34,283 bases of DNA from Gracilaria domingensis (Eukaryota; Rhodophyta; Florideophyceae; Gracilariales; Gracilariaceae): NCBI GenBank assembly GCA_022539475.1, contig VCMS01000269.1, forward strand, positions 105,988 to 140,270. The letters run 5' to 3'. Positions 22,377 through 31,896 of the stretch are shown here, in pieces (the stretch's first letter is position 1; each line of letters opens with the position of its first letter). A program made the position numbers and the translations under genes. The notes under the pieces are model-generated. The model did no database searches. It was not told where the DNA came from and was given only the letters and a program-made list of their open reading frames with translations.

Positions 22377-25154
22377 TTGGTATCCTCCGTGGCACGCTCT
22401 CGCTCCAACTCGCGCCTTTTATACCTCATGGGTGATCAACCCGCTTCCCCAACGGGGTGGTCGATGACGTTCGAACGCCGTGAAGACGGTGTCGAGGAGG
22501 GCATCACGCGCGCCCTTCCCGTTGTGGTGGACCCCGGGGGTGAGACGGCGCCGTTTCAATCGAATTACCACGTGGTTGACTCTTCGCAGCCCTGTCTGCC
22601 GTCCCAGACCGGTACACCTGTGTCCTTTCCATCGGGCGCCGAGGCTCCCGTGGAGGCCAACCACTTGGTATTGGAGGTGCCGCACTTCGACCCTATAAAG
22701 GGATATTCGGCTTCTGAAGTCTCCCCCTCGGCGGAGGTCAACCGTTCGGTTCGCGAAACTGTTGCCTCCCGGTCGAGGATGGCTGGCAAGACCCCTGGGG
22801 TGGCACGCGGCCGCGGAGGTGGCATCTTCAAGCCTAACACGCGGTCGAGTACGCGATCTCGTCAAGACCCTTACGGTCGCGGTGGGTATGATCCCTACGC
22901 AGCCGCCGCGGGTCCAAGCAACGTTAATCCTCTTGCGGTGGCCGGTACGGTGGAGGCTCAACAGCTGAATCCTCATGACCTTAATAGGACGCACGGGCAG
23001 CCGCATGCCCACTATGGTGCACGCTTTGCCGATATCTCCGCCGAATTGGTCGCTCTGGGGAACTGGCCTTTCCACATCAGTTCCTCACTCTGTCCCTTGC
23101 GGTTCCGCCACATGGGTCTCACGCAGTATACCGCAATTGCCCGTTGGGATTGTCGCCGGTTGGAGGCGGTGCCTATGGCACCTCCTCCACCACGCAAGGG
23201 CGAGAAGCAGAGCCGGTTCGGTCGACAACAGTGTTTCCATGCGCGGCAGCGACACACGAAGTTTCTATACTACATCCCCGTGGCCGTACCGTCGGATCTC
23301 CCCTTCATCCGCTGCGATGGGGAGGTCCACTACTTCCGCCGTTTGGTAGATATCCTTCACCGCTTGGACGAACCTGCTACGCACATCGAGGTCGATCTGG
23401 AGTACGTCGCGTTTGAGCGCCCTTTAGATACCAATTATTGGACTGACCGTGGGAGGTGGGCGACCGATGCGATGGCTGAGAGCCGTGTTCGTCACCGTAA
23501 CAACCGTACGCGGACCATGTTCCTGTTCCACAACGTTGAGTATTGGTCGCAGAGCGACCACAACCGCCGGACATGGTATGTCAATCGACCCTCTTGGTGG
23601 GACCACTATGAAGTATGTCAGTGGCTGGAAGTGCCGACCCCGCCGGTCCTTGCGTACTTTGGTAGTAGCATCTCCCTCGAGAGGAACAACGCATATGCCG
23701 TTTGGTCGGTCGCGCGCAGCGAGTGGGCCGTCATGGTGGCTATCCTCGCCCTTCAGGCTTCCGTGGAAGGTGTGACTTGGGACACGCGCTGCCCTGACAA
23801 GTCTGTCGGGATCAGCGGAACTCAACCAGTTGGTCGTATCTTCAATATTCCCAACGATGTGGTCGGCGACATTCGTGCCATGGGGCTCTCCAACATCGTG
23901 GAGGGCACCAAATATACTGCGCAGCAGTTGGATGGCTACCTCACTGCGGTAAGTAACCACAATTGGGGGCCTGAACAGGGTTGGGATGTCTACGACCCGG
24001 AAGTTCATAGCATCGTGCCTCTCCAACAGCAGCACATGGCTGGCGAAGACCCATTTGGTAATGACGATACCGTGATGGTGGCTGCCGAGAACTATGAGTC
24101 TCCCGCATTGCCTCCGTCGGCACCTGTACAGGCTACTCCTCCGACCAGCGTGGCTGCGCCTGTTCCAAGTGGTCCGGCGAACCCTCAGGCGGCTGCTCAC
24201 CCTCCCGGACGGGCTGCCCAGGGGCCTCTTCGGGTTGGTTTCCAGTCGCTTCCGGTGAATACGGTGCCCCCTGGTGGTGATAGTGGCGCGATACGGAGCG
24301 CTCTGGCTCGTCTCAACCACGCCTCGATGGTGCACTTCAACCGTCCTGGTCCCAATGACATCCTCACCGCTGTGGATACTCTTACCAACTTGCTCCCCGT
24401 GGTTGCTCACCACGAGCGGCGCACTTCTGAGCTGCGACAGTTCCGCGACTACTTCCAGCGCAATCTCTACCGTGAGGTGACAGCCTATGTTGGTCAGTTG
24501 AGCAACCTTGTGGAAGGCCACGCGCCGTTACATCGACCCCCTGTGGAAAGTTTCAACCCGTACGCTCCTGCGTCACAGCAACCTGCGACCCCAATGGTAG
24601 GCTTTGGTGGCCTTGGTACGTATCAACTCCCTGGTGGACCTCCTGATGGTGATCCTGCGGCACCTTTCCATACTCCGCTTGGTCCTCACAACGTTCCTCT
24701 TCCTCCAGCAAGTACTGGGACAGGAGCACCAAGTGGTTTCTCAACTGGTTTCCGTTCGGCTCCGCTTCCGCCGACGTCCGGTGCTCCTAGGCCGCCTACT
24801 GGTCTGACCCCCGGTGCAGGGCCGTCTAGTGGTCTTGCTCCTCCGACCTCTGGTGGCATCCCTCCGTCTAGCTTACCGCCTTCCTTCCATCCACCCACTG
24901 GTCCTGCGAATACCATGCCGGTAGTCAGCAGCGGTACCCCTGCGGGACCTGCTGGTACTTCTGCTCCCTTACCAAGTGGTGGTGCGCCACCGAGCGCGGC
25001 TAGCGGCGGGGGCGGAAGCTCCGCCGGACCTATGTCGGTGTCCTCTGGTCGTGGAGGTTCCGCTTCATCTCGCGGGACCTCCCGTGGACGTGGTCGCGGT
25101 CGTGGAACCAGTCGTGGACGCGGACGTGGCCGTGGGTCCTCCAAGGCCTCCTAA
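22377..25154 (+). CDS. antisense accessory ORF of the retrotransposon (925 aa), function unknown
   Basis: This is the only intact long ORF in copy 2, opposite in direction to gag-pol and between pol and the 3' LTR. The first ATG is used here; ATGs 54 and 84 bases later are equally possible. Residues about 1-190 are low-complexity, with RGRGGG near 140. Residues about 200-540 are a compact, Trp/His/Arg-rich region (e.g. NWPFHISSSLCPLRFRHMG, RTWYVNRPSWWDHYEVCQWL) that looks like a folded domain. Residues about 570-890 are Pro/Ser/Gly/Thr-rich, interrupted near 640-720 by a possible coiled or helical part (HHERRTSELRQFRDYFQ). The last 30 residues are RGRGRG repeats of the nucleic-acid-binding type. 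There is no signal peptide, membrane segment, enzyme motif or envelope-like feature. Extra antisense ORFs at this position are known from some plant Ty3/gypsy lineages, but I see no similarity I can name. Confidence 0.8.
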   Translation: MVSSVARSRSNSRLLYLMGDQPASPTGWSMTFERREDGVEEGITRALPVVVDPGGETAPFQSNYHVVDSSQPCLPSQTGTPVSFPSGAEAPVEANHLVLEVPHFDPIKGYSASEVSPSAEVNRSVRETVASRSRMAGKTPGVARGRGGGIFKPNTRSSTRSRQDPYGRGGYDPYAAAAGPSNVNPLAVAGTVEAQQLNPHDLNRTHGQPHAHYGARFADISAELVALGNWPFHISSSLCPLRFRHMGLTQYTAIARWDCRRLEAVPMAPPPPRKGEKQSRFGRQQCFHARQRHTKFLYYIPVAVPSDLPFIRCDGEVHYFRRLVDILHRLDEPATHIEVDLEYVAFERPLDTNYWTDRGRWATDAMAESRVRHRNNRTRTMFLFHNVEYWSQSDHNRRTWYVNRPSWWDHYEVCQWLEVPTPPVLAYFGSSISLERNNAYAVWSVARSEWAVMVAILALQASVEGVTWDTRCPDKSVGISGTQPVGRIFNIPNDVVGDIRAMGLSNIVEGTKYTAQQLDGYLTAVSNHNWGPEQGWDVYDPEVHSIVPLQQQHMAGEDPFGNDDTVMVAAENYESPALPPSAPVQATPPTSVAAPVPSGPANPQAAAHPPGRAAQGPLRVGFQSLPVNTVPPGGDSGAIRSALARLNHASMVHFNRPGPNDILTAVDTLTNLLPVVAHHERRTSELRQFRDYFQRNLYREVTAYVGQLSNLVEGHAPLHRPPVESFNPYAPASQQPATPMVGFGGLGTYQLPGGPPDGDPAAPFHTPLGPHNVPLPPASTGTGAPSGFSTGFRSAPLPPTSGAPRPPTGLTPGAGPSSGLAPPTSGGIPPSSLPPSFHPPTGPANTMPVVSSGTPAGPAGTSAPLPSGGAPPSAASGGGGSSAGPMSVSSGRGGSASSRGTSRGRGRGRGTSRGRGRGRGSSKAS

Positions 25155-25192
25155 GTCACCTCGTGGTTCCCTCTCGTGGATTCTTCTCGACT

Positions 25193-25198
25193 AATAAA
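25193..25198 (+). terminator. poly(A) signal of the antisense ORF, copy 2
   Basis: AATAAA lies 38 bases after the TAA stop, followed by a T/G-rich tract and GTTAGGTTAGTTAGTTAGC. Only 150 bases separate this stop from the pol stop on the other strand, so the two transcripts converge and probably overlap at their 3' ends. Confidence 0.6.
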
Positions 25199-25292
25199 GT
25201 GTCTTGCATTGTGATCTCTGATCTTCTTTTGTTTTCCTGTTAGGTTAGTTAGTTAGCTTTTCGTGTAGCGTGGCGTTCAACGGCTTCGATAA

Positions 25293-25309
25293 CCCCCCCC
25301 TTCCTTAGC
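25293..25309 (-). repeat. G-rich purine tract at pol end (copy of an internal tract)
   Basis: Minus-strand GCTAAGGAAGGGGGGGG overlaps the pol stop codon (the TAA is inside it). The same 17 bases occur inside pol at 28707-28723. In copy 1 the pair is at 13993-14009 and 17403-17418 (seven G in the latter). It resembles a polypurine tract and could be an extra site of second-strand priming. Confidence 0.4.
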
Positions 25310-28300
25310 GACGCGTACCACGCGAAGCAATACCAGTTGGTGGGGGCGTTCGCCCTTGTTTGCGCCAGTATCGGATGATGAAGTTGTTAGGGATATGACC
25401 AGGTGGTTCCATAGAGTCGTGCTCGGGCGACCATCCATACCATCTTACCCGGTAGCGCATACCCTTTGTGGTGTGTTCGTGACCTACAATGGTGTCAATA
25501 GCGCACTCCTGAGTGTCTACTTGAGGGTGTGACTCTTCCATTTGGTCATGGGGTGCGTGGCTCCCCGTGGGTGGTGTGACCTGTTGGTCTTGCCGAGGCT
25601 CGATCTCCTGTGCCGCTTGGGTCGTGGGGTCAGCCGTTACGGCTCTGGTGGAAGGTTGACCGCTCGGCTGACTCATCATAGGAGGGGGTATGGGAGACGT
25701 TTGCTCCCTCTCCGCTTCCTGCTGCGTTGGCTCACCTATTGGTTGTGCATTCGCTGTCGTCGGTTGTGCGGCCTTGACAATCCTGTCGATGGAGACCGTG
25801 TTCTCCAAACCTTCCATTATGACCGTAGCGGTATGCTCGTCGGAGCGAATCACCTTGTATGGTCCCGTGGACTTGGGTAGTAGTTTAGAATTGATATCCT
25901 CCTCAAGGCGGATGTCCTCTTCCATCTCCGCTGGGGTTGGTCGCTTACCTTTTGGTGGCACGTCAAGGAAGACCATGTCTCCTGCTACCACTTTGGTCAC
26001 TTTGCTCACCGTTCGGTCATAGTCCGCTTTATACAGTTCTTGGGCTGCTGTCATCTTAACTTTGGCAGCAGCCAAAGCGGCGCGTAACTTCTGGAGTATG
26101 TCTCTCTTGACCTTCGCCGGTGTGAGTAACCCGGCCGCTTCCGAGCGGTCAGGTCCGGGCTGGACGATAATACCATGTGGTGTTCGCGAAAGTACCAGGT
26201 CGAATGGGGTTGTTTGAGTGACCCTGTGGACCTGGAGGTTGTACGCATATGTCAATGGTTGGACATACTCCGACCATGTGGTTTGGTGCTCTTCGACATA
26301 GTGCCGTAGGCGTGCCACTAGAGTCTTATTGAAGCGTTCCACTTGGCCGTTTGTTTGCGGATGATAGGCCGTGGTAAAGTAGTGCTTGACCCCTAGCATT
26401 GTACAAACCGCCTCGAAGAACTTAGAAGCTAGGTTCGAACCGTTATCGGTCAGTAGGTACATGGGAGCACCTTACGGGTAGACCCAATTCTCCAGGAAGG
26501 CTGTCGCTAGTGTCGTTGCCGTTTGGTTCTTCAGAGGTATGGCTCTGGTGAGCTTTGTGAACCTGTCGGTTATGACTACTACAAAGCGGTAACCCTCTGA
26601 GGTCTTGGGCAGGGGCCCCAGTATGTCGATTGCTACGAATTCCAGGGGCCCCGCCGCCGGGAATAGCTTTAGGTACTTCCTGTGCTTCGCCACACCACCT
26701 CGGGTCTTAATGCACGAATTGCATTGCGCCACATAGGTATATACATCGTTAGCCATATGCGGCCAGTAGAATTGCCTCCGAAGGGTATAGTACAACCGCG
26801 TGGCTCCAGGGTGCCCGAAAGCCGTGGATTGTGTGACAGATATAACACCCTTTGTCTTAATGACTCAGGTACGACCTTCTGGAGAGCTCCGTCTAAAGGT
26901 GAGCGTCTGATGAGGTACCCATTGTGGTCGACGTCGAAATGAGAATCCTTCCTTCCAAGTACGTCAGCGAGCGTTTTGCACAACCTATCGGTCGACTGTT
27001 CGCGTAAGAATTCCTCACGGGTGATTGGAGCGTGTTCCCCTTCCTCCACAGGAAGGAGGATCTCCACTACCACTTGGTACGTACTGTCATCATGCCAGTA
27101 TCCCTTCAGAACTTCATTGACCTCGTGGTTAGCTGGTTCTATAGTAAAGCATGGGATGTCGTCGTCCACTGGGTCAGTGTCCAATCCTTCGGTATTCAAC
27201 CGGGACAATGCATCCGCCACTCGGTGCTTGACCCCGGGGCGGTACTGCACATCGTACTCAAACTCCGAGAGTCTCAGACGCCATCGGGCCAGACGACCCG
27301 ATGCGTCCGCCAAGCCTAATATCCACCTCAAGGAGTCGTGATCCGTTCGGAGCGTGAAGCGCACACCATATAGGTAAGGACGTAGCATGAGCATGCTCCA
27401 AACAACCGCTAGGCATTCCTTCTCCGTTACGGTGTAGTTCTGCTCCGCTTGGTTAAGAGCTCTACTCCAATACCCAATTGGTGCGAGCTTGCCGTCCTCC
27501 TGTTCCTGCATTAGGCAGCAACCTATTTGGGCGTCCGACGCATCCGTGTCCAGTGTATACGGGAGTCGCGTTTTGGGCAATGCCAGTACCGGTGGGGAGA
27601 GAAGCGCTGCTTTCAATGTATAGAACGCCTCTACCTCGTCCTCTTCCAGGTGGTCAAAGTGTGTGGGCTGCCCCTTCTGCAACCTCCGGTTCAGGGGTGC
27701 GGCTATCTTTGCAAAACCCTTGATGAACCGCCGGTAGACGTTGCATAGACCTATAAAGGATCGTATGTCCGTCTGCGACGTAGGGAGCTTCGCTTCCTGT
27801 ACCGCTCGGATATTCCGTTTGGTCACTTCGAGTTTCCCGGGGCTTATTGTATGCCCTAGGTACTCTACCTCTTGGTTGAAGAACATACACTTTCGTAGTT
27901 TGAGGGTCACGCCTGCCTCTTGTAGCAACTGCAGTACCACTTGGACGTGCGAGAAGTGCTCCTCTATGGACCTCGAGTAGATGACTACGTCATCTATGTA
28001 TACCAATGCGGTTGTTTACTTCACTTTAGACAGTTTGATGTCTAACGCCCTTTGGAAGGTAGCGGGGGCGTTTCTTAAACCAAACGGCATGCGTAAGAAG
28101 CGATACAGGCCTGCGTGGCATGTAAACGCAGTCTTATCACGGTCACCCTCTGGTATTTCGATCTGCCAATACCCGCAGTTGGCGTCCAGTGTGGTAAAGA
28201 TGTTCGCATCTCCTAGGGAGTCGATGCATTCATCCATCCTCGGGATGGGGTACGAGTCCCTTACCGTTACGGCATTAAGTTTTCTGTAGTCAATACAGAA

Positions 28301-28706
28301 CCTCATACGGGTCTCTCCTCGTTTTTGGACTAGCACTACAGGGCTAGCCCATTCCGAGTTTGCCGGTTCTATAACCCCCTCGCGGAGCATCTGCTCTACC
28401 TCCTCCAGCTCTACCTCACGGGCCTTACGTCCCGCGCGGTATGGCTGTTGGTGGATGGGACGGGAGTCCGGTTTGAGGTCAATCCTGTGCTGGGTGGCCT
28501 TAATGGCTCCCAGCTTACCCGACCACATGGTACTGAATGGCTCCAGGAGTCCAAGGATCCGAGCTCTGAGCTCTTCCCCTTCAAGTCCTATATTCACCTC
28601 CGTCTTCCAATTGGTTACTGAGTCGAGCTCCAGTTTCTGGTCTTCTCGCTCAGCTAGTCGCTGCACCATATGGTCTGTTCGCGACGAATTCAACGAATTG
28701 ACACTG

Positions 28707-28723
28707 CCCCCCCCTTCCTTAGC
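28707..28723 (-). promoter_or_regulatory. internal purine tract in pol (possible central PPT)
   Basis: Minus-strand GCTAAGGAAGGGGGGGG encodes N-A-K-E-G-G-G at the protease-RT junction. It is an exact 17-base repeat of the tract at the pol stop (25293-25309). Central polypurine tracts inside pol are known in lentiviruses and in Ty1 and Ty3-like elements. Function here is inferred from position and composition only. Confidence 0.35.
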
Positions 28724-29604
28724 ATTCACGACCTCGTGGGACCATTGTGGTATAATTGTAAAGATCGTACGGGGAGCCGGTAAGGCAAGACCAATTACGG
28801 TGTGCTTTGGCAACTTGACCGGGCGGTTGCTAAAGTTACTCAGGTAGACCTGAAACGGTTTTGTCGGTATGTTGTCGACTATACCATTCGCCATTAAGGT
28901 CATGTGTCGTTCGGCCAACCGTGAATGGTTCTGAATGGATAACAGGCCAGGTTGTTGGCATGTGACCTTCACTACCAAGTGGTTCATAGGCGGTATTGTT
29001 ACCGCCTTTGCCAATCGCACCTTGTTGGAGAGTGTGTTTTCCGGGACCGGTTGGTGTTGAGTGCGGTTCTCTTTCGTAGAGGCACCCTTGTGGTTACCAA
29101 TAATGGCGATCCGGGGGCCATTATGGAACAGAACTGTCTTAGAACGTGGAAAAATTGCCCTGACATGCTGGTCTATAAAAGTTGTTCCGAGGATACAGTC
29201 TGTTGCCAGTTGGTTGACGACTATGAAGCGAACTCGGACCCTCATGGTATCAATCAATACCATTATGGTAAGCGCTCCCATGACGGTTAGTGGTCTGTTG
29301 TTGGCGTCAACCAGTGGGTTAGTTAATGTACATGGCTGAAGCTTATTAAGTTGTCTGTTAGTTAATAGTTTGGCATTCACCAGATTACGTCCTGCCCCGG
29401 TGTCCAGGACAGTGACGCATGGTACCAAGTGGTTAGAGGTAAACCCGAGGGTGACGTTTACCTTATAGTTACTATGCTTGAGAAAGCATATCGGTTCGGT
29501 GCCGTCCATGAGGCTCTCCTCCCCTGTAACCAATGGGTAATTGTCCATACTTGCACCACTTGGTTCTGGAAGGCCTTCCGTCTTCGGACAGTTGGGGAAG
29601 GCCT

Positions 29605-31871
29605 CTATCCCAACTGTTCGGCGTTTTCCGCCTGCGGGGCGGGATCCGTTTGGTCCTGCTCCGCAACGAGGTGTACCTGATAAGGTGTGGCTGCATTGGG
29701 TCGCGCATTTGCGTGTCCCGTGCCTGCGCTCCGTGCCGGGGGCCCAAATATATCCTGGTGGTTCTGCTGGCGAGCAGTCAGGAGAGCGTTCCTGTTCTGC
29801 GGAGCCACACTTGGGCACGCTGTTGCCAAGTGGTGGGGCGACAAACAGAACCAACAGAGGAGATTGCCGGTTGTGGGGTCCTTCATCGCGAGCGATGACG
29901 CGCGCGATGGGGGACGGCCTCCAGTAGGTACTGCACTCCGTTGCTGCGGGGATGGTCCTCGTTCACCATATTGCTTGAATGGTACCGCTAGGACCGGGCT
30001 GACCGGTACGGATACCTGTGATGGTGGAGCTGAGGTTTGTCTTGAGGGTGGCTCGCTGGATAGCGAGCTGGACCAAGAGGTATTACCGTGCGATCGAGTT
30101 GTCGGTTGCGCATGCACCAAGTGGACTGGGTGACCCTGGGAGGCGTATTGTGTGGACGCCTCCTCCGTAGTGGTCTCCTCTTCCTCTACGTCAAACACTG
30201 ACCGCCTCGTTTTTCCTTTCTCCTTCGATGGTTTGCCGAGTGGTGCGGAGTCTTTCCTGGCCCCTGACCGAACGGTGTCGTCTAGTCCCTGTGCATGGCG
30301 GGCTAGTGCGTTGTAGTCGACCGTGCGGTTGGTAGCTAGGTAGTTACGAACCTGTGATCGGATAGACTTCGCCACGTTGTCGGCGTACATCGATTTCAAC
30401 CTTTTGGTAGTAAAGACGCTTCCACAGCGGGAGGCTAATGCCCATAAGGAGCGAGCGAATTCCAATTCGGTTTGTCCCGCGCGCTGGCGGTACGCAAGCA
30501 CCTCTGCGTACGCCTCCTGGATTACCTCATCGGTCGCGTAGGTTTCCAGTAGGAAGTTAACCACCTGTGGGTATGTTGTCAACATTTCCGTTTGGTCTTC
30601 GTCCACCGCCATGGTGTTTCCTTGGAGGCGGCTGTGGAGCAACGCTCCAGCCTGACCAGTTAGGTAGAATTGAAACAGCCACATGGCTGCTGCCTCTGAA
30701 AACCCATTCTGATCACAAGCGATCTTGAACCTTTGAAGGAAATCAATGATCGCTATAGGGTCATCCCCGCTAAAGCGAGTTTCACCCAGTTGGAAACGAA
30801 GCTTTTTATGATGCTTCGTTATCTTCTGAGCTACCTCTTTGGTATACTCAGCCTGTCTGTTCTCTAACCTATAGGTACGATAGTCAACCGCTTTGGTGAA
30901 TAAATCATTGAGCGGCGTAAGCACCTCTAGGTCAGTCTCCTCGTCGGAAGTTGAGTCCGAATCGTTATACCTTTTGGTCTTACCCTTGCGGGGATTCTTT
31001 CCTTTCTTCTTGCGAGAGTCCTTCCTCTTGCGTCGTGAACCTGTACGGTCGTCGTCTCCTGACGAATCCGAATCGGTGTCTGAGGACGAAGAGTCCGAGT
31101 CCGACCGGCGACTCTTTCTCTTTCCCCTTTTGGTTTTCTTCTTCTTACCATTTGGTTTACGTCGACGCTCGTCTCCTGAGCTCGACGAATCTCCATCAGA
31201 GTCTCCACCACTTGGTCCTGACGGAGCTACACCAGTAGGTTGGGGGAGGTAAACGTACCTCGGGCCCTCCATCCCTGGAGGCTCTGCCCCTTTCCCCATA
31301 CGGTCGATAAATCCTTCACCAGTCGGTTGTGTAGGAAGGTTAGGGTGGAGAATACCAAGTGGTTTGGTGGCGTCTACTGCAGGCGGGGGAGCTTGCTTCA
31401 TGAGCGCGGCCTGGGCCACCATCTCAGGTTGAAGCTTAGCCCCCTGCTGCTGCAGAGCCAGCATAACCAATCGGTCGATGTGTCCTCGCACCTCGTTTTC
31501 GAGGTACTGTAACACCACCACAGGTACCTTGTCGAGGACCTCCTGGGAGGCTCGATCAACTACCACTCGGGTGACCTCGTCCAAGTCCAGTCGCGGTCCG
31601 ACTGGCACCTCCATTTGGTCTACCACTGGGGTTGTTACAGGAGCGGGCTCCGCCCTTGCGGAGCCTGCTCCTCCGTCCACTTGGTCAGCCCGGGGAAGGG
31701 TCGAGGGGCCCCAGCCTCTCGGTCTACCTTCTTCCCCCTCGGTGGGCGTTCCTTCCGAATCAGGTCCTCCGGGTTATCCAACACCGGATAGGACACTGAA
31801 CCCCGTATGGGGTGACCACTTGGTGGAGCGCTCGGCGCCCTATTTGGGTAGCGCGCGCCCCGTTTCTCCAT
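29605..31871 (-). pseudogene. Gag polyprotein, copy 2 (one-base frameshift)
   Basis: Same protein as the intact copy 1 Gag: capsid-like region, charged Ser/Asp and Lys/Arg insert, CCHC knuckle, TAG stop at 29605-29607. One C is missing in a C-run near 31709-31712 (four instead of five), which separates the first about 53 codons (31871 down) from the rest, open from 31680 or earlier. A single homopolymer change may be sequence error. Other differences are few (for example FLQRF for FFQRF, PYQV for PHQV). Confidence 0.9.
29623..29629 (-). promoter_or_regulatory. candidate gag-pol -1 frameshift site, copy 2
   Basis: Minus-strand GGAAAAC, in the gag frame G GAA AAC, 15 bases before the gag stop. 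Going back one base reads GGA AAA CGC, the pol frame, continuing towards the protease. The downstream sequence GGCCTTC...GAAGGCC (plus 29570-29605, on both sides of TCCGTCTTCGGACAG) can fold into a hairpin, as frameshift stimulators do. Confidence 0.4.
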
Positions 31872-31876
31872 TTAGG

Positions 31877-31894
31877 TAACTGGCGTCGGAGCCA
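31877..31894 (-). promoter_or_regulatory. primer binding site, copy 2
   Basis: Same 18 bases as in copy 1 (TGGCTCCGACGCCAGTTA on the minus strand), two bases inside the LTR end and just ahead of the gag start. The leader between LTR and gag is only 25 bases, so most of the 5' untranslated RNA must lie within the LTR. Confidence 0.7.
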
Positions 31895-31896
31895 AT

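Larger units (their letters stand above)
25305..29854 (-). pseudogene. pol polyprotein, copy 2 (PR-RT-RH-IN-chromodomain, broken)
   Basis: The first piece (29854-28016, 612 aa) carries protease (VLDTGAG) and the RT N-terminal half. It is uninterrupted at the G8 run that breaks copy 1. A TAA at 28016-28018 replaces the Trp codon seen in copy 1, a few codons before YIDD. The next piece (to 26669) holds the RT C-terminus, RNase H (DTDASDA, RTDHDSLRW) and the start of integrase, ending at a one-base deletion near 26812. The piece 26795-26472 holds the zinc domain and first catalytic Asp, ending at a TAA. The last piece (26462-25305, 385 aa) has TDNG, D-35-E and a chromodomain at about residues 320-367 (YRVRWYGWSPEHDSMEP). 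Chromodomains can tether integration to chromatin marks. Expression is expected by -1 frameshifting from gag. Confidence 0.92.

Noticed and set aside
22377..25154. Antisense ORF as an envelope (env) gene in the usual env position
   Set aside because: It is on the opposite strand and shows no signal peptide, membrane anchor or furin-like site; the C-terminus is RGRG-rich.
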